From positions 1 through 29,048 of the forward strand of contig JAIRNW010000023.1 in the NCBI GenBank assembly GCA_031257795.1: 29,048 bases of DNA, given 5' to 3'. Positions 1-12,100 of this stretch are shown here, in pieces. The notes beneath the pieces are model-generated. The model searched no databases. It worked only from the letters and a program-made list of their open reading frames with translations, and had not been told where the DNA came from. The position numbers and the translations under genes are program-made. This DNA comes from Holosporales bacterium. GTDB lineage: Bacteria > Pseudomonadota > Alphaproteobacteria > BNTO01. The stretch's first letter is position 1. Each line of letters opens with the position of its first letter.

Positions 1-80
1 CGAAACTCACGTACATCTAAGTACGCTCCGCTTCTGTGCTCCGTGTCTACTTCCCAAAATTCTGAATTTGAAGGTTTCGA
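1..80 (+). repeat. Palindromic element, partial degenerate copy (D1)
   Basis: This stretch resembles the right half of the full element at 4718-4841 in the same orientation. Shared blocks include a GTAC..AGTAC core, CTGTGCT, CGTGTCT and AATTCT in the same order. The left half would lie before the window. The expected terminal repeat near 65-80 is badly degraded. Nothing here looks like a gene, because the giant gene ends at 148. The call rests on alignment by eye. Confidence 0.5.
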
Positions 81-92
81 AAGAGGTCCATT

Positions 93-151
93 GTACGTGA
101 GCATTCGAGCAACGGATCGACGAACCAGCAAACTTTTTGTGACTGGATTAC
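93..151 (-). repeat. Palindromic element, partial copy in opposite orientation (D2)
   Basis: Bases 111-140 contain AACGGATCGACGAAC followed by CAGCAAACTTT. This matches the reverse complement of the left part of the 4718-4841 copy. The end GGATTAC (145-151) corresponds to the GGTATAC terminus of the other copies. Those last bases include the stop codon of the giant gene (148-150 on the minus strand). The copy lies tail to tail with D1 and lacks a clear second terminal repeat. Confidence 0.62.
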
Positions 152-3100
152 CCCCGGAGAGGGGTTGCGAACAGAGCATTTTTCAGCTTTATTGCGAAGT
201 TGGATACGGCTTTCGACTCTTGTAAGAACGTCCCAATTTGCGTAATGAAGCGGTTTTTCTCATCCATAACAGGAAAACCTAAATCGTTGTATTGTGTTTT
301 ATACAGCATATCAATAACGTTTTTTCCGTCATAAAAAGATATATTCTTTGCTTTATTTAAAACACTGTTCGCTTTTGCCTCTTTTTTGCTTACATACAGG
401 AAATCGATTAAGTAATTTACGGCATAGCTAAACGTGTCTAACGCACCGTATACTGAGTCGCAAAAAGTTTGTTGGTTCGTCGACACTTGTTTATTGCTGG
501 ACTCTGGCTTGATATACGGCAGCACAAAGTCGTTTTGCTGTTCCTTTGCCTCGAAATCTGCCTTCTTGCGCAGTAAATGAATAATTTCCTGGCAAAACTG
601 CAATGTATTATTAATTGATAGCGGGATGTCCCCGTTTTCATAAGGATCTCTCACGTCCGCGTTTTTTCCTCCCTCATCAACAACATTGAGGAACCACTTA
701 TTTTGCATTGATTGCTCGGTTTTTAAAAATTTTATTATACTCGCCAACAGCCCACCAATCAGCTCGACAACATTGTTAATCGCCAGCGGAATTGTCTTCG
801 AATTTCGCGATTGAGGCAGCATTTCATTTTCTATTGGCTCAGAGTAATCCTGCTCGGCCGCGATCGGCAAATTCTGAACCGCAAAATCGCACAACATCGC
901 GCAGATAATATCAGTGGCTTCCTCGAAAGTTTCTGCCTGCGAAACGGCGTCTTTAATTTGCTCCGCCGTTTTTTCCAGCTCTCTTATGCTGAGCAAAAAC
1001 GCGGCAAACGCACGGTCATACTCTTCTCTGCTGAACGAGTTTTTCCCTCCCTCATACTCCGCCTCCGCTGACTCCCACTCTCTTTCCACATTTCTGAAAA
1101 ATTCAGAGTACGCATGTATGTATTTTGCAATCTCGCCGATTTTCTCTAATTTATTCACGTACTGCGGGGAGAAGAAGGAGCCGGCCAATGGCTCAAAACT
1201 ACCAATAACTTTGCTGTTTGATTCTTCAAGCTCAGCAGAGAACGCCGGGATGTCCCTAATGCCGACTCCTGAAAGGTCCACGGTTGTTGGCTCGTCCGCC
1301 GCAAGCGCCCCTAACAATCGTTGTATCCCAAAATATATCTCCTCTAATGAAACGCACGCTTGATTAATCGGCGGTTGCAGCGTGTTTTTAGCGAGGAGAC
1401 CATGGAAAGTTGCTCCGTCCTTCAAATATGCAAGATTCTCGGCGAGGATGCTATTCCCCTGCAGGAATGTCTCTATCTGAATATTTTGCATGTCTATCGG
1501 TTCACTGATTAGACCAATAGGAATATCAAAGTTGGAGATATGTTCCTTTTGGAAATTATTTGTTGCAACGCACAACGCGCGCAATGCCTCTTCAATTGCT
1601 TCTATTCCTACAAAGTTTACGGCGGCTGACTGAATATCGCGCAGCGATTCGCTTATAACAGAGAACTGCATTGCCCACGTCTGGAACAATCGCCCAAGCT
1701 CAGCAACATCCCCCCAGTCCCCAAAAGTCTGCAGGTTCTCCGTCGAGCCGACGCTTTGAAAGGGCAGACAAGTCAATCCCTCAGTTAACGTCGCAAACAA
1801 TTTGAACAGCACAAAGATACGATTGATCGCTATCACTCGGTCCACATTTTTCTGGCGCAGCAAGGCGGAGAGGAGGGCGTGCAGCGACTCGGCGACTCTC
1901 TCAACAGCCAAATTCGCCTCCTCCACGCTCTCCGGGTCATCCGCCGTGCGCGACAAACAAATCGGTTTCGCCTTCGATTCATAAGCCAGCGCCCAAATAT
2001 CCGCTGAAATTTCGTTTAATTGCGAAACAAGAGACGCTGTATGGCAGATCGTTCTGGTCAGGAAGACTGACGGATTCGAGGCAACGTGCTCTTCAAGCGA
2101 TGCCAGTGTGGACCGCGTAGAGAGCCGCTGTTCCACCGCGTTGCATGTTAGCTGGCTGACGGAGTCCGCGATTCCGTTCAGCGCCGTACCTATGCTGCGC
2201 ATGATGTCGGCTGGCGAGCGCTCTGTGTATGGCATAAGCTTCGCAGACGGAGTCAGCGGCGCGATTCCGAGGTGTTCCATAAATTTGGCGGCCGCCGCGA
2301 AGAGAGGGCCGCGCAATGTCTCGTTTAGGCGACTTATTTTTTTTGTTAAAGCCGAAGAGAAGCAAACGTTTTCCTCCGAGGCTTCCAGCAATGTGGCGCG
2401 TGTGGAGATCAAGCTGCGGATGTCCTTTTGCGCTTCGCTCACAGCCAGAGACATTTCCTCAGCAAATTTCGCCGGCTCAACGAAATCGGAGTCCAAGTAA
2501 ATTGCGCCACTGTTTGCTATTGCGGCGCTAGCGATTGCGAGGTTTTCATTAAGTGTTTGTATTATGTGAGCTGTTTGTTCAAACTGGATCAGCATTTCTT
2601 GGCAGCACACCTTGCTTTTTATTTGTTCTTTCATGTTTAAAATGACGCCACCAAGCCCCGTAAAAGACTCCGCTATCATCGCCAACCCCGAGTTGATTCC
2701 GCTTTGCGAACACACAGGGCATAAATGCTTTTTACGTATTGTCTCCGCGTCTGTAGCATCATCCATCCTGATTGCCAAGATCAGATCATGAACCACAAGA
2801 CAGCTGTTATATACGTTCTCCAAATTGTTGATCGCATAGTTAGAGCTAAGCGGTTCGTAGCCGAATGAGAATGGGGCGCTGCTGAGCATTTCGGTTAGCT
2901 CGTCGATTCTTTGCGAAATTTTTATCAAGATCTTCTCGAAATCAGCACACGAATACGAATCATCATCAAGCTCTGGGTTTTGGATTACGCTAATAGAATT
3001 CCTCTGACAAAGGCTTTGCATATCATAAACGGCCTCATTAACTGTATCTAGCAATTCGCTGAAGGCGCCGTTGAGGCCGTGCATTCTGCAGACGCGTTTG

Positions 3101-6100
3101 ATCGCTAACGCGCTGGTTTGTTGCTGCTTTATCTTGCTAAGCTGGCGCTGGAGGGCGTCGTTTTTCAGCACGGCTGCCAGAATATCCGAAATTTCTATTA
3201 TTAAATCCGTTCCGTTTGAGGTTAGGCTCTCTTTTTGCAAGAGGTTCCCTAAAAATGAGGAGAATATATAAATGCTTTTCTGTATTTCGCTAATAATTTT
3301 AAAGGACGATGCGCAGCAATCTTTTGCGATTCTTTCTCTGGCCTCCCAAAATATGTCTGCTAGATCCAGGTAATGACCGGATAGGCACAGGACGTTAGGG
3401 GCAAAATCCGCCTCGAAATCAAATTTGTTACAGAAGAAGTCATCGCGCATTTTTGCGTATATCTCTATGAAATGTTTTGAAATTTGATTGAAAAGACGAG
3501 AGAGAGTAAAAATTTTATTTAGTACTTTTTGCGACGACGTAAGCTGGTTCGCGTAAACCTCAGCGAAAAAGGCGCGCAGCTCTTCCGCGAGGTAGCCGTG
3601 GCTTGTTATGGTTTCCTTCAATGTTTTTACCGCTAGTTCCTCGGATATATCGGCTTTCTGCGGAAGAGCGAATTGTCGCTGGGCGGGCACGACGATTTCC
3701 TCATCTGTGATAGTGCTCACAAGTATGTTTATCGCGCTGGACAATTTCGTGTTAAGTTCGATGACATATTTTTCAAAATCATCCATTTTGCAAAATTCAT
3801 CTATGTCAATTGGCGCGGAAGTAACGAACATTGGCTCGCTTTGCTGCTCCTTCCACTGCTTTAATATGCCCGGTAGGTTTTCTATTTTTTCGAGTGTGTT
3901 GGTGAAAACGGCTCCATCGCCATCTTGCGACGTGTAAAGTGGGGCGCCATATAGGCCCAAAATATCGTCGAACGGAAGAATTTGCAGCAAATTCCAGTTT
4001 TCAAGCGTGTATTTCGACAAAACATTAAATATTTGCGCCAAAAATGCAATATTGTTGTTATACTTTGCTATTTCACGCACGCTTCCAAAATAACAATACT
4101 CGTGCAGTACTTTTTGCACGCGTTTTAGCTCTTCACAGGTCGAGTCTAGGACGCTGTTTAAAAATGCGAGTAACTCCAGATTTTCTGCAACATACGAGGT
4201 GCAGCGTCGGCAAAACGGATTAGGAGATTCTTCCTGCGGTGTTTTGGTTTCCTCTGCGGGGGCTAACTCTTCGGAAGTCTGCTGGTTCGTTGAGCCGTCC
4301 GGATCGATAGGGAAGTTTCCCTCCTCTTTAGGTTTGCTGTCGTTTCCTTTAGGCGTGCTTTCTTCTTCCCTTGGGAAACCTTGTTCAAGAGTGAGCTTCC
4401 TTAAGGATAGTATTGCCTCGATAATCAACGACATCAAAGAATATATAGGGCGGACGTCCTCGTATATGATCTTGCAGTTTTCGATGGCCTTCACTTTCGG
4501 CAAGAAAACATCATTCAGTATGCATATTTGATTGATTGTTTGCCAAATAACAAACGGCATGGTATTGCAGCGGAAGAGTTGTGGGCTCTGTGGAGCGAGG
4601 AGGATGGTTTGCGGCTCTGTTCCTTCCGCCTGCGCGGCAAACACATCATTTAGCATATCGAGGCACTCAATCCACGCGCCAAGCCAATGATTCATTCCCG
4701 CAGCCCTACATTCGCACGTATACCAAGCCCTCGAAAGTTTGTGAGTTCGTCGATCCGTTTCGTCAGGAGCCGTACTTGAGTACAGCTCTTCGCCTGTGCT
4801 ACGTGTCTCCTGCTCGCAATTCTTTCGATGACTTGGTATATCCTCGTCTGTGTCCGGCGCGTGAGCCATGATTTCCGCAAAAACTTTATCGATTTCGTTC
4901 AGTTTATTTTCTTTGATTTTGTCCACAATTTTTTGCGAAGTGACAACGAGGCTCTTGTTGTTCTGCGATTCCCCGCTGAAGAGCTCGGTTATCCCGCCAT
5001 AATTTGCAATTGATTTGCTCAACAAATGTATTCGCTCGCCGATTTCAAAAATGCTGAAGGCCGTTCTCGAACAACATGCGTCTTTCAGTATTTCTTTTTC
5101 AGCAAGAATGTTCTCCGCAGCGGCCAACAGATTCCGCTCCACATCGTCCTTTATATATTCGATTTCAAATGATTCGTGCACACGCTCATTGAGCTCACTT
5201 GGTCGACTCATTGTGGTTGCGTAGTTTGTTATTGTTTCTGCCAGAGAATTTATGGCCTTAAAAGTCTCCTTATGAACATCGCGCACTGGGCAATTCGCAG
5301 AAATCTCCGGAATCTCTTTGAGCAAATCCGCAAAGGCGCGCGTGCTTTGGTTTATCCTTTGGAGCAAGGCCTCCGTGCTATTAACGAACTTCGGAAGTGG
5401 AGGGGCGGTTGGCTGCGGGAGAACGGTTCCTTGCGAAAACGCATTCAGCAGGCCGATGTTATTTTGGAAAATGCCGTTGATGATAGGGCTTAGGTTTTGC
5501 AGGTCGGGTTGCTCCGTGAAGCTCGGAATGTTCTCAGTGAGCGTGTAGGTTGCGCTGGCGGCGAGGATGGCGTCTTGCCCGAAGCCTTCGCTTGTCGCTT
5601 TGTTGATCAGGGACGAGAGCTCATACATTCCTCGTAGAAAGTCAAGATATGTGTCGGTGAGGTTATTGATGAAATCCTGTTTCCTATTGCTTATTTCGTG
5701 CGAAATGCTCCTAATCGCGCCGTCTATTTGAAACAACTCTTTTTGAAGAGCGGAATACTTTGGGGTCTCCTCTAAGAACGAAATAAAGTCCGTTTCTCTC
5801 GATAGTAATTCCGACGTGGCGTGGTAGAGGTGCACGGCGAAGGCGCTGTTTTGGCGGGTTTGCATCAAGTCAACGACGTTGGCGAGGCTCAGCAAGTTTT
5901 CCATCCAGGCGTTCGAGCAATTTAGATGGATGTATTGCTCCGAGCCTTTTGCCTCCACGAATGCACTGATCAACCCTTGTATTATGTCTAGCAACCTAGC
6001 CGAATCGATCTGACGGACTTCAGGGGTGTACCTGATTGATGGCTCATCCTTTTTGCGGTTAGCTTGCTCCTCGAGGCCCGTCATAGTGCTCAAATCGGAA

Positions 6101-9100
6101 ATCAATTGATTATTCCAAGCTGTTAGCACTTCGTTTAAAGCAATCATTTGCCGCAAATATTCGTCATCCGCCTCGCCAGCCTCCGGCATATTGCCCAGTA
6201 TTCCGTGGATCTGATCATACAGAGCCTGCGTGTGCTTTATAAAGTTTGTAAACAATTGAATAGCGCCAACTTCTTCGTGAGCCACTTTCACCTCGAGGAA
6301 GTCCCGCGTCACATTCGCAAACAGCTCGATATTGTTCACAATAGAATGGAATATCTTCGTTTGTTTTTTCGTTTTCCTTCCATTAATTTGCTGGGTGATT
6401 TTGAATATCGACCTTTCCAAGTCTATTATCGATTGTCCCATTTCCCGCAGGATCTCGTCTCTTTCTATCTCATGCTCCTCTCCCCTTGTAAGCCCATCGT
6501 TGCAGTTCCGGCATATCTCATTCACTTTTTCGCTCGCGAACTTTTCAAGTGAATCCACACTTCGTACTAGCGCGAACAATACTGTTTCCAAGGCATTATT
6601 CAATGCAAGATCATACTCGTAAAGATCCGACCTTTCCGCGTAGTCGTCGAACTTCGTGAAGTAATTAATCATATCATCCAATTCCGAGCATATTTTCTGC
6701 AGAAGCATTGTCGTTTTCTTGCATTGCGGAAGGTCCGCTAGAACTGTCTGCTCGTGAGCGGTGCTTTTATTCCCAACTAATAGCAACGCTTCCGCCGCTG
6801 TGGCCGCCATCTCAGAGAAGCAATCCTCGCATTCCTTCAGCTGAGTTGCGACGTTGCCCACGTTGCAGTGTTGGTCGGGCAGAGGAGTCACATTATCGAC
6901 TGCGGCCGACAGCGCGTTCAGATCTTGCGCAATTTTCTGTAGAAGCTGCGTTACCATCTCCCTTCCGCTCAGCACGGCTTGCTCGTATTGTTCGTAATCA
7001 TTTTGGCTTTCCACGCTTACCAAATTATCAAAAAGAGGGAGCGAGGCGTTCACAACATTCGTTACGTCCTTCGTTAAGTTGGACAAAAATTCCGTTGCAG
7101 AAAAAATCGAATACAGCACGTCGTTCCACCTAACGCAGCACGTTGGGTCGGCCAATAGCGGGATGATTGCGCCATCTATATTTGAACTTAAAAAGTTAAA
7201 ATAGGCAGAAATGGACGATGGGGAGTTGCCAGGCAAGAACCACGTCAAAAAGCCGAGATTATTCGCAATTTCTTTTGTGGCGCCTGAGATGTCTTGAAGC
7301 GCGCTTATAACCCTGTCATCGTAACAGCGCTCGTTCCAATTCGTACCGTCTTCTGAAGCAAGCAAAGCCTCCCAAGACGCAATAGCAGAGGAAAACGTGT
7401 CGAGCGCGGTTTGTAAGGCGAGCGAGGAATCTGTTAACTGGATTTTGGTTGCCCCAACTGATGGCAGTTGGGCCGCAACGTGCTGGAAATCCTCCTCTTC
7501 CGTATAAAACTCTCCCACTTCAGTTACGTTGGAGGCGTAATCGCCCAAAGTCTCGATTATGTGGGAAATGCTTCGCCTCGTCATTTCTGAATTCAAGAAC
7601 AATACGTCTCGATCCTCGTCTGCAGAAGATTCTGTGTAGCCTTTTATTTTTTCAACTTCGTGAGCGATTCTCTCCAGACAATGCATCGAGCTGTTTATGA
7701 TCGCGTTTCTGAACATCATTTTCCACAAGCCATTTAGCTGTGGAACCAAATCGGCAGTCTGTTTTAGCGAACTTGAAATTTGGTTTATTATTTTTTGGTC
7801 GTACGCTTCTAAGGCGAGCGAGGAGAAATGCATGTCTTCGAATAGTGCGTTGTAGATTTCAGAGACCGTATCAGCAAAGGCACGCGTCTTGCCGTGATGG
7901 TAATCGTTTTTTAGCGGAGAAGAAGGTGCAAGAACCTTCAGCGTTGCCAGCGTTTGCCGGAACGTTTCTCCGTTTACGTTGAGGCAATCTTGCAGCTTCT
8001 TCCACACATTAAATATATCATCCCTCGCAATAAAGTTCGTTGCGTCGTCTATTTGCTCATGCAAAGACTCGAGATCTTGGTATTCTCCCGTTGTGGCGTT
8101 CAAGAGGGCCGCGATATTAGCCGTGGCCGTTTCAATATCAGCCATATTCTCCGCGATCTTCTCCACCGCATCTAGCAAATAGTGACCTTCGTCGACCTCT
8201 GTGAAGCAGACGCTGTATGGCGACGACCGCAATTGTACACTCATCTGCTCGCTGTACAGCTCTATCTTTTTTATGCACTCCGTGATGTTCTCTATCTCCT
8301 CTATTACTTTGCTGATGTCGCCGGCATTAGGGAAGGGGAGGGGGGCAGTTGAGGCAATTGAACTAATGTTATAGCGTGCGTCCGCATAGCTTTGCAGCGC
8401 GTTTGTGGCCAGCTCAATATATCGCTCGCACTCATCATGGTGTGCGTATATTTTGCCAACTTGCTGTATTGCCTTATTAAACTCAGCCGAAGGAATCAGC
8501 GCTTGAATGAACTGCCGCTGCGCCTGATTCAAGTCTTGCAAAGACGAAATATCCTGCACGATGAGCAGCGAATAATAATCGCTAACACACTCCAACAAAG
8601 CGCCCGTGGCTTTATTTTGCGCCGGAGTTCTTTGCGGCTGCTCCATCGCGTCTATCGCACGGTCAACAATTTCCTGCGGAGTTCTCCCCTTTACTATTAG
8701 ATTGATCAAAGCAAGCGTGTTTTGCTCCACGCTCTGTAAACAATGCACGGTGTCCGGAATCTGGGCAATCTCCGCCAAAGCGGCGTCACATGTTGGGAGC
8801 GTGCTTATTATTGCTGATAGGTTTTGCTCCATTTCCCTCATGAAAAGCAGCAGGTTTTCACGTGTCTTTTCGCCCCACATAAACGTTTGCCAAGCCGCGC
8901 CGCTCCGCAACAGCGCCTGCTTAATGTTTTCCATATTTGCTTGCTCAACATTTATCGAATGAATGTTTTCGAGAAAATGGTGTAAGTACACCGTGTTTTT
9001 GAAAATCTTATGAGCAGCAGCCGAGAATGCAGAATATTGCGCCTCTTCCAGGATGGTGTTGATTTCATGAAGCTTTCCTAGTATTCCCGCAATGCTATGT

Positions 9101-12100
9101 TGCAGAGAGTGTTGTACCTGCGTGTGAATGAAATTACTGCAGCTTTGGCAATCCTCCTCTCTCTCAGGCACAGCCAAAAGGCAGAAATCGCGCGTGAGCG
9201 GCGTCACTTTCTCGCACAGCTCCGCGATCACCCATACCAAATGAGGATAGAAAGGCGCCTCTTCATTGATTTTGGGCCGCGTTTTCACGGCCACCAAGTC
9301 ACACGCATTTATGGTTTCCTGCAAGGAGTTCGCAATGCGGTAAGCCAGGATTTCCCTGGAGACGCAGCCGGTAAATCCGTTTCCTGAGACTGCGCGCGTT
9401 CCAGAAGGTTCGTTTATGCAGTTGAAAAACTGCCCCGCAAAGGTTTTTATATTGCCAAGTAATGTGATACAGGAATCTAGCAGCGCTGCGTAGTTTCCGT
9501 CCAAACAACTATACGTTAGGTTTGCCCCCAAATTGTCCAAATAACCGTATGTCAGGTTCCTGTTCATTTTATCGATAACATCGTCAATCGCGCTCTGCAT
9601 TTGCTTCCAAACAGCCACAAGCGACGCATCAAAAGCATTTGGCGCGACAAAGCTTTGCTTCATCATTTGTTCCAAAATGTATTGCCGTGATCTAATGTTA
9701 TGGCTGATTTCTTCCATTTTTTCTGCAATTTCTTCGCAGCAGGTTGGGTTTTTCAAGCTATTCACCAAATCTTCGATCGCTGCCTGCATCGCGCTCAGAT
9801 CGCCTGTGTTATGCCCAAGGAGTTCGATGATTTCCTGGCAACACGCCACAAACGCTGCCTCGAATCGGCGAGGAATGGCCGCCCAAATCCCAGTAAGCTC
9901 GCGTAATGAGTCAGAAATACGATTGATTACAGTTTCAGCGCGGTGCTCGGCCGCTTCCACTTGTGGGCCATCAAGCGGAGTAGCGATGTCGAAATACTGG
10001 TATTGCGAAGAACCTCCAACATGCGCCCTAACCACTTGAACGATTGAATCAAGCTCAGCAAGGTAGTTTCCTCTCCACTCAGACATTTCCTTTGAATGCA
10101 TAGAGGTTGGGCGCGGGTTGTCTGCGCTTTGGCACACGTAAAGGCTTTTTTGCAGACAAGGAACAAGCTTAGCCGCCAAGACCTTCGCAGTGGCTAGTGG
10201 TACGTTGGATAAAAGCGCACCATCAAGAATATCAGCCAAATACTCCAGCCTTGCCGCGACTTTATTGGCAAACTCCGCCTCGCGCGACATTTCCTTTTCT
10301 TGTACTGTGTTTATAATATTGGCGATACTCGTACTGAGTACGTGCACGCTCTCCACCAAATCCGCAACAAAAAATGAGCTTTCCTGGGCCGAGTGAATCG
10401 ACGATTCCTCCACTGCCGCAACAAGCGTGCTAATGCGGGCATATAAGCTTTCCACAGAGTTGAACACCTTCAATCCCGCGTCAATAATTTCTTGATGAAA
10501 ATTGAAAGCATCGGTTTCCTTTATGATCTTCGCCACTTTATCAATTGCAGCGGCTTGATTCGCGAGATGTTGATTAATGCGGTTGAGCAAAACATCGGCA
10601 TTGTCGATTGGACTGGATAAACCAGTTTGCGAAATAGTTCCCGGAAGAGAGGACATAGACTCGCCACACGCCGAGATATGTGGGATAAGGTCATTTGACA
10701 ACGTTGTGGTCAGTAACCCATAGTTTGGCGTGCTTTGTTCATAGAAATTTTTGATTTCGTCCGTTTTGATACCATCAAGTTTTTCTGCCAAGTCCGAAAG
10801 TGTTGTTTCGTACGGATCAGTGTTCTCGGCAAAATCAATATCGCGGGAAAGGAAGTTTATGCAATTTTCATTATTAATTGCGCTGGTGATTTCTCTAATG
10901 CTGGTCTCTACATTATTTAGCTGAGCTATCGTGCCTATCGTTTGGGACTGTCCAGTTCTCGACAAAATCTCGAACATCGTAAGGAATGATTCTGATAGCC
11001 CAAGAAAGCTTTCTCTGAAATTCGTTGTAACGTGCCCTGCAGCGCCTTGTGAAAACGCGGACATTTGCTCATTCCACTGAAAATCCTCGAATGTTGCAGC
11101 AATATTTTGCAAGGAATAGAAAATTTCCTGTATCAGGCTCAAGTTGTTCTGGCTATAAAACACATGGTTCAAATCATTTAAATTTTCTTCCAGTTTAAAG
11201 TTGTTATAGCGCGTTATGTCTAGGATTATCCTAACTCTGGCTTGAATTTCCTGCACATAGTTGGCGAAAGTGTATTTGTCATGAGGAAGCCAATCCTGGC
11301 TGACACTCTTCACAAAACCATATTCCTCTAGTATATCGGCGATTTCAGCGAGATGTAGTGTTTCATCATCATATTGTGCATGCTTCGCCATTTGAGCAAG
11401 CGGTTCCTCTAGCGCCTTTATGCAAAGCATGAGTTTACTAAGGTCGTCTTCTTCCTTAATTATATTCACTTTGGATACATCGTTCACGTCTTTAAAAATG
11501 TCGAGTGCCTCAGAAATCGCCGTCACTCCGCTCAATATTTTCCTCAGCGCACTTATATCCGCCTTTGTGCAGTGAAACGATTTTGCAGCAGACATCATAT
11601 GGGCAAACGCGCGGTACAGCTCGCGTACCTCCGAAAATGCGTTTTCAAAGAAAGTTTGAAACGATGTGTATGTTTCTGATTCGAAGAACATTTCATCATA
11701 TTCGTCCTCCCAGTTCTCTTGGCATTGTGAACAAAACAGACCGGCGGGGCCTTCCCACTCAAAAAAGTCGTTCTGTGCCACATTCTGCAGCATCTCAATG
11801 ATTTCGCTCGCGCTGTTGCTGCAGTTTTCTTCCACATAGGACTTCAGCCCATTCCCGATCACAAAATGGGCCAGATCCCGCATCTCCGTTAATATGTTCC
11901 CGATGGCTTTGAGGATGCAATCGTTTATTGAAGGAAGTAATCTGCAGTAAATTACAACATTTTCCGAAACTTTATCGGCCTCCACATCGTGTTCGTGTAT
12001 GAGGCTCATTAAATACTTGTTTTTCTCGGCCTCCATAGTTGTACTTTCATAGTGTCCCGGTGAAATGCTTGCCCCATCAATTGAGCTGATGATATCTGTG

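Noticed and set aside
6708..7133. Plus-strand open frame opposite the giant gene (141 codons), with others like it
   Set aside because: The composition is Arg/Ser/Pro-rich as expected for a shadow of a long gene; no family features were seen.
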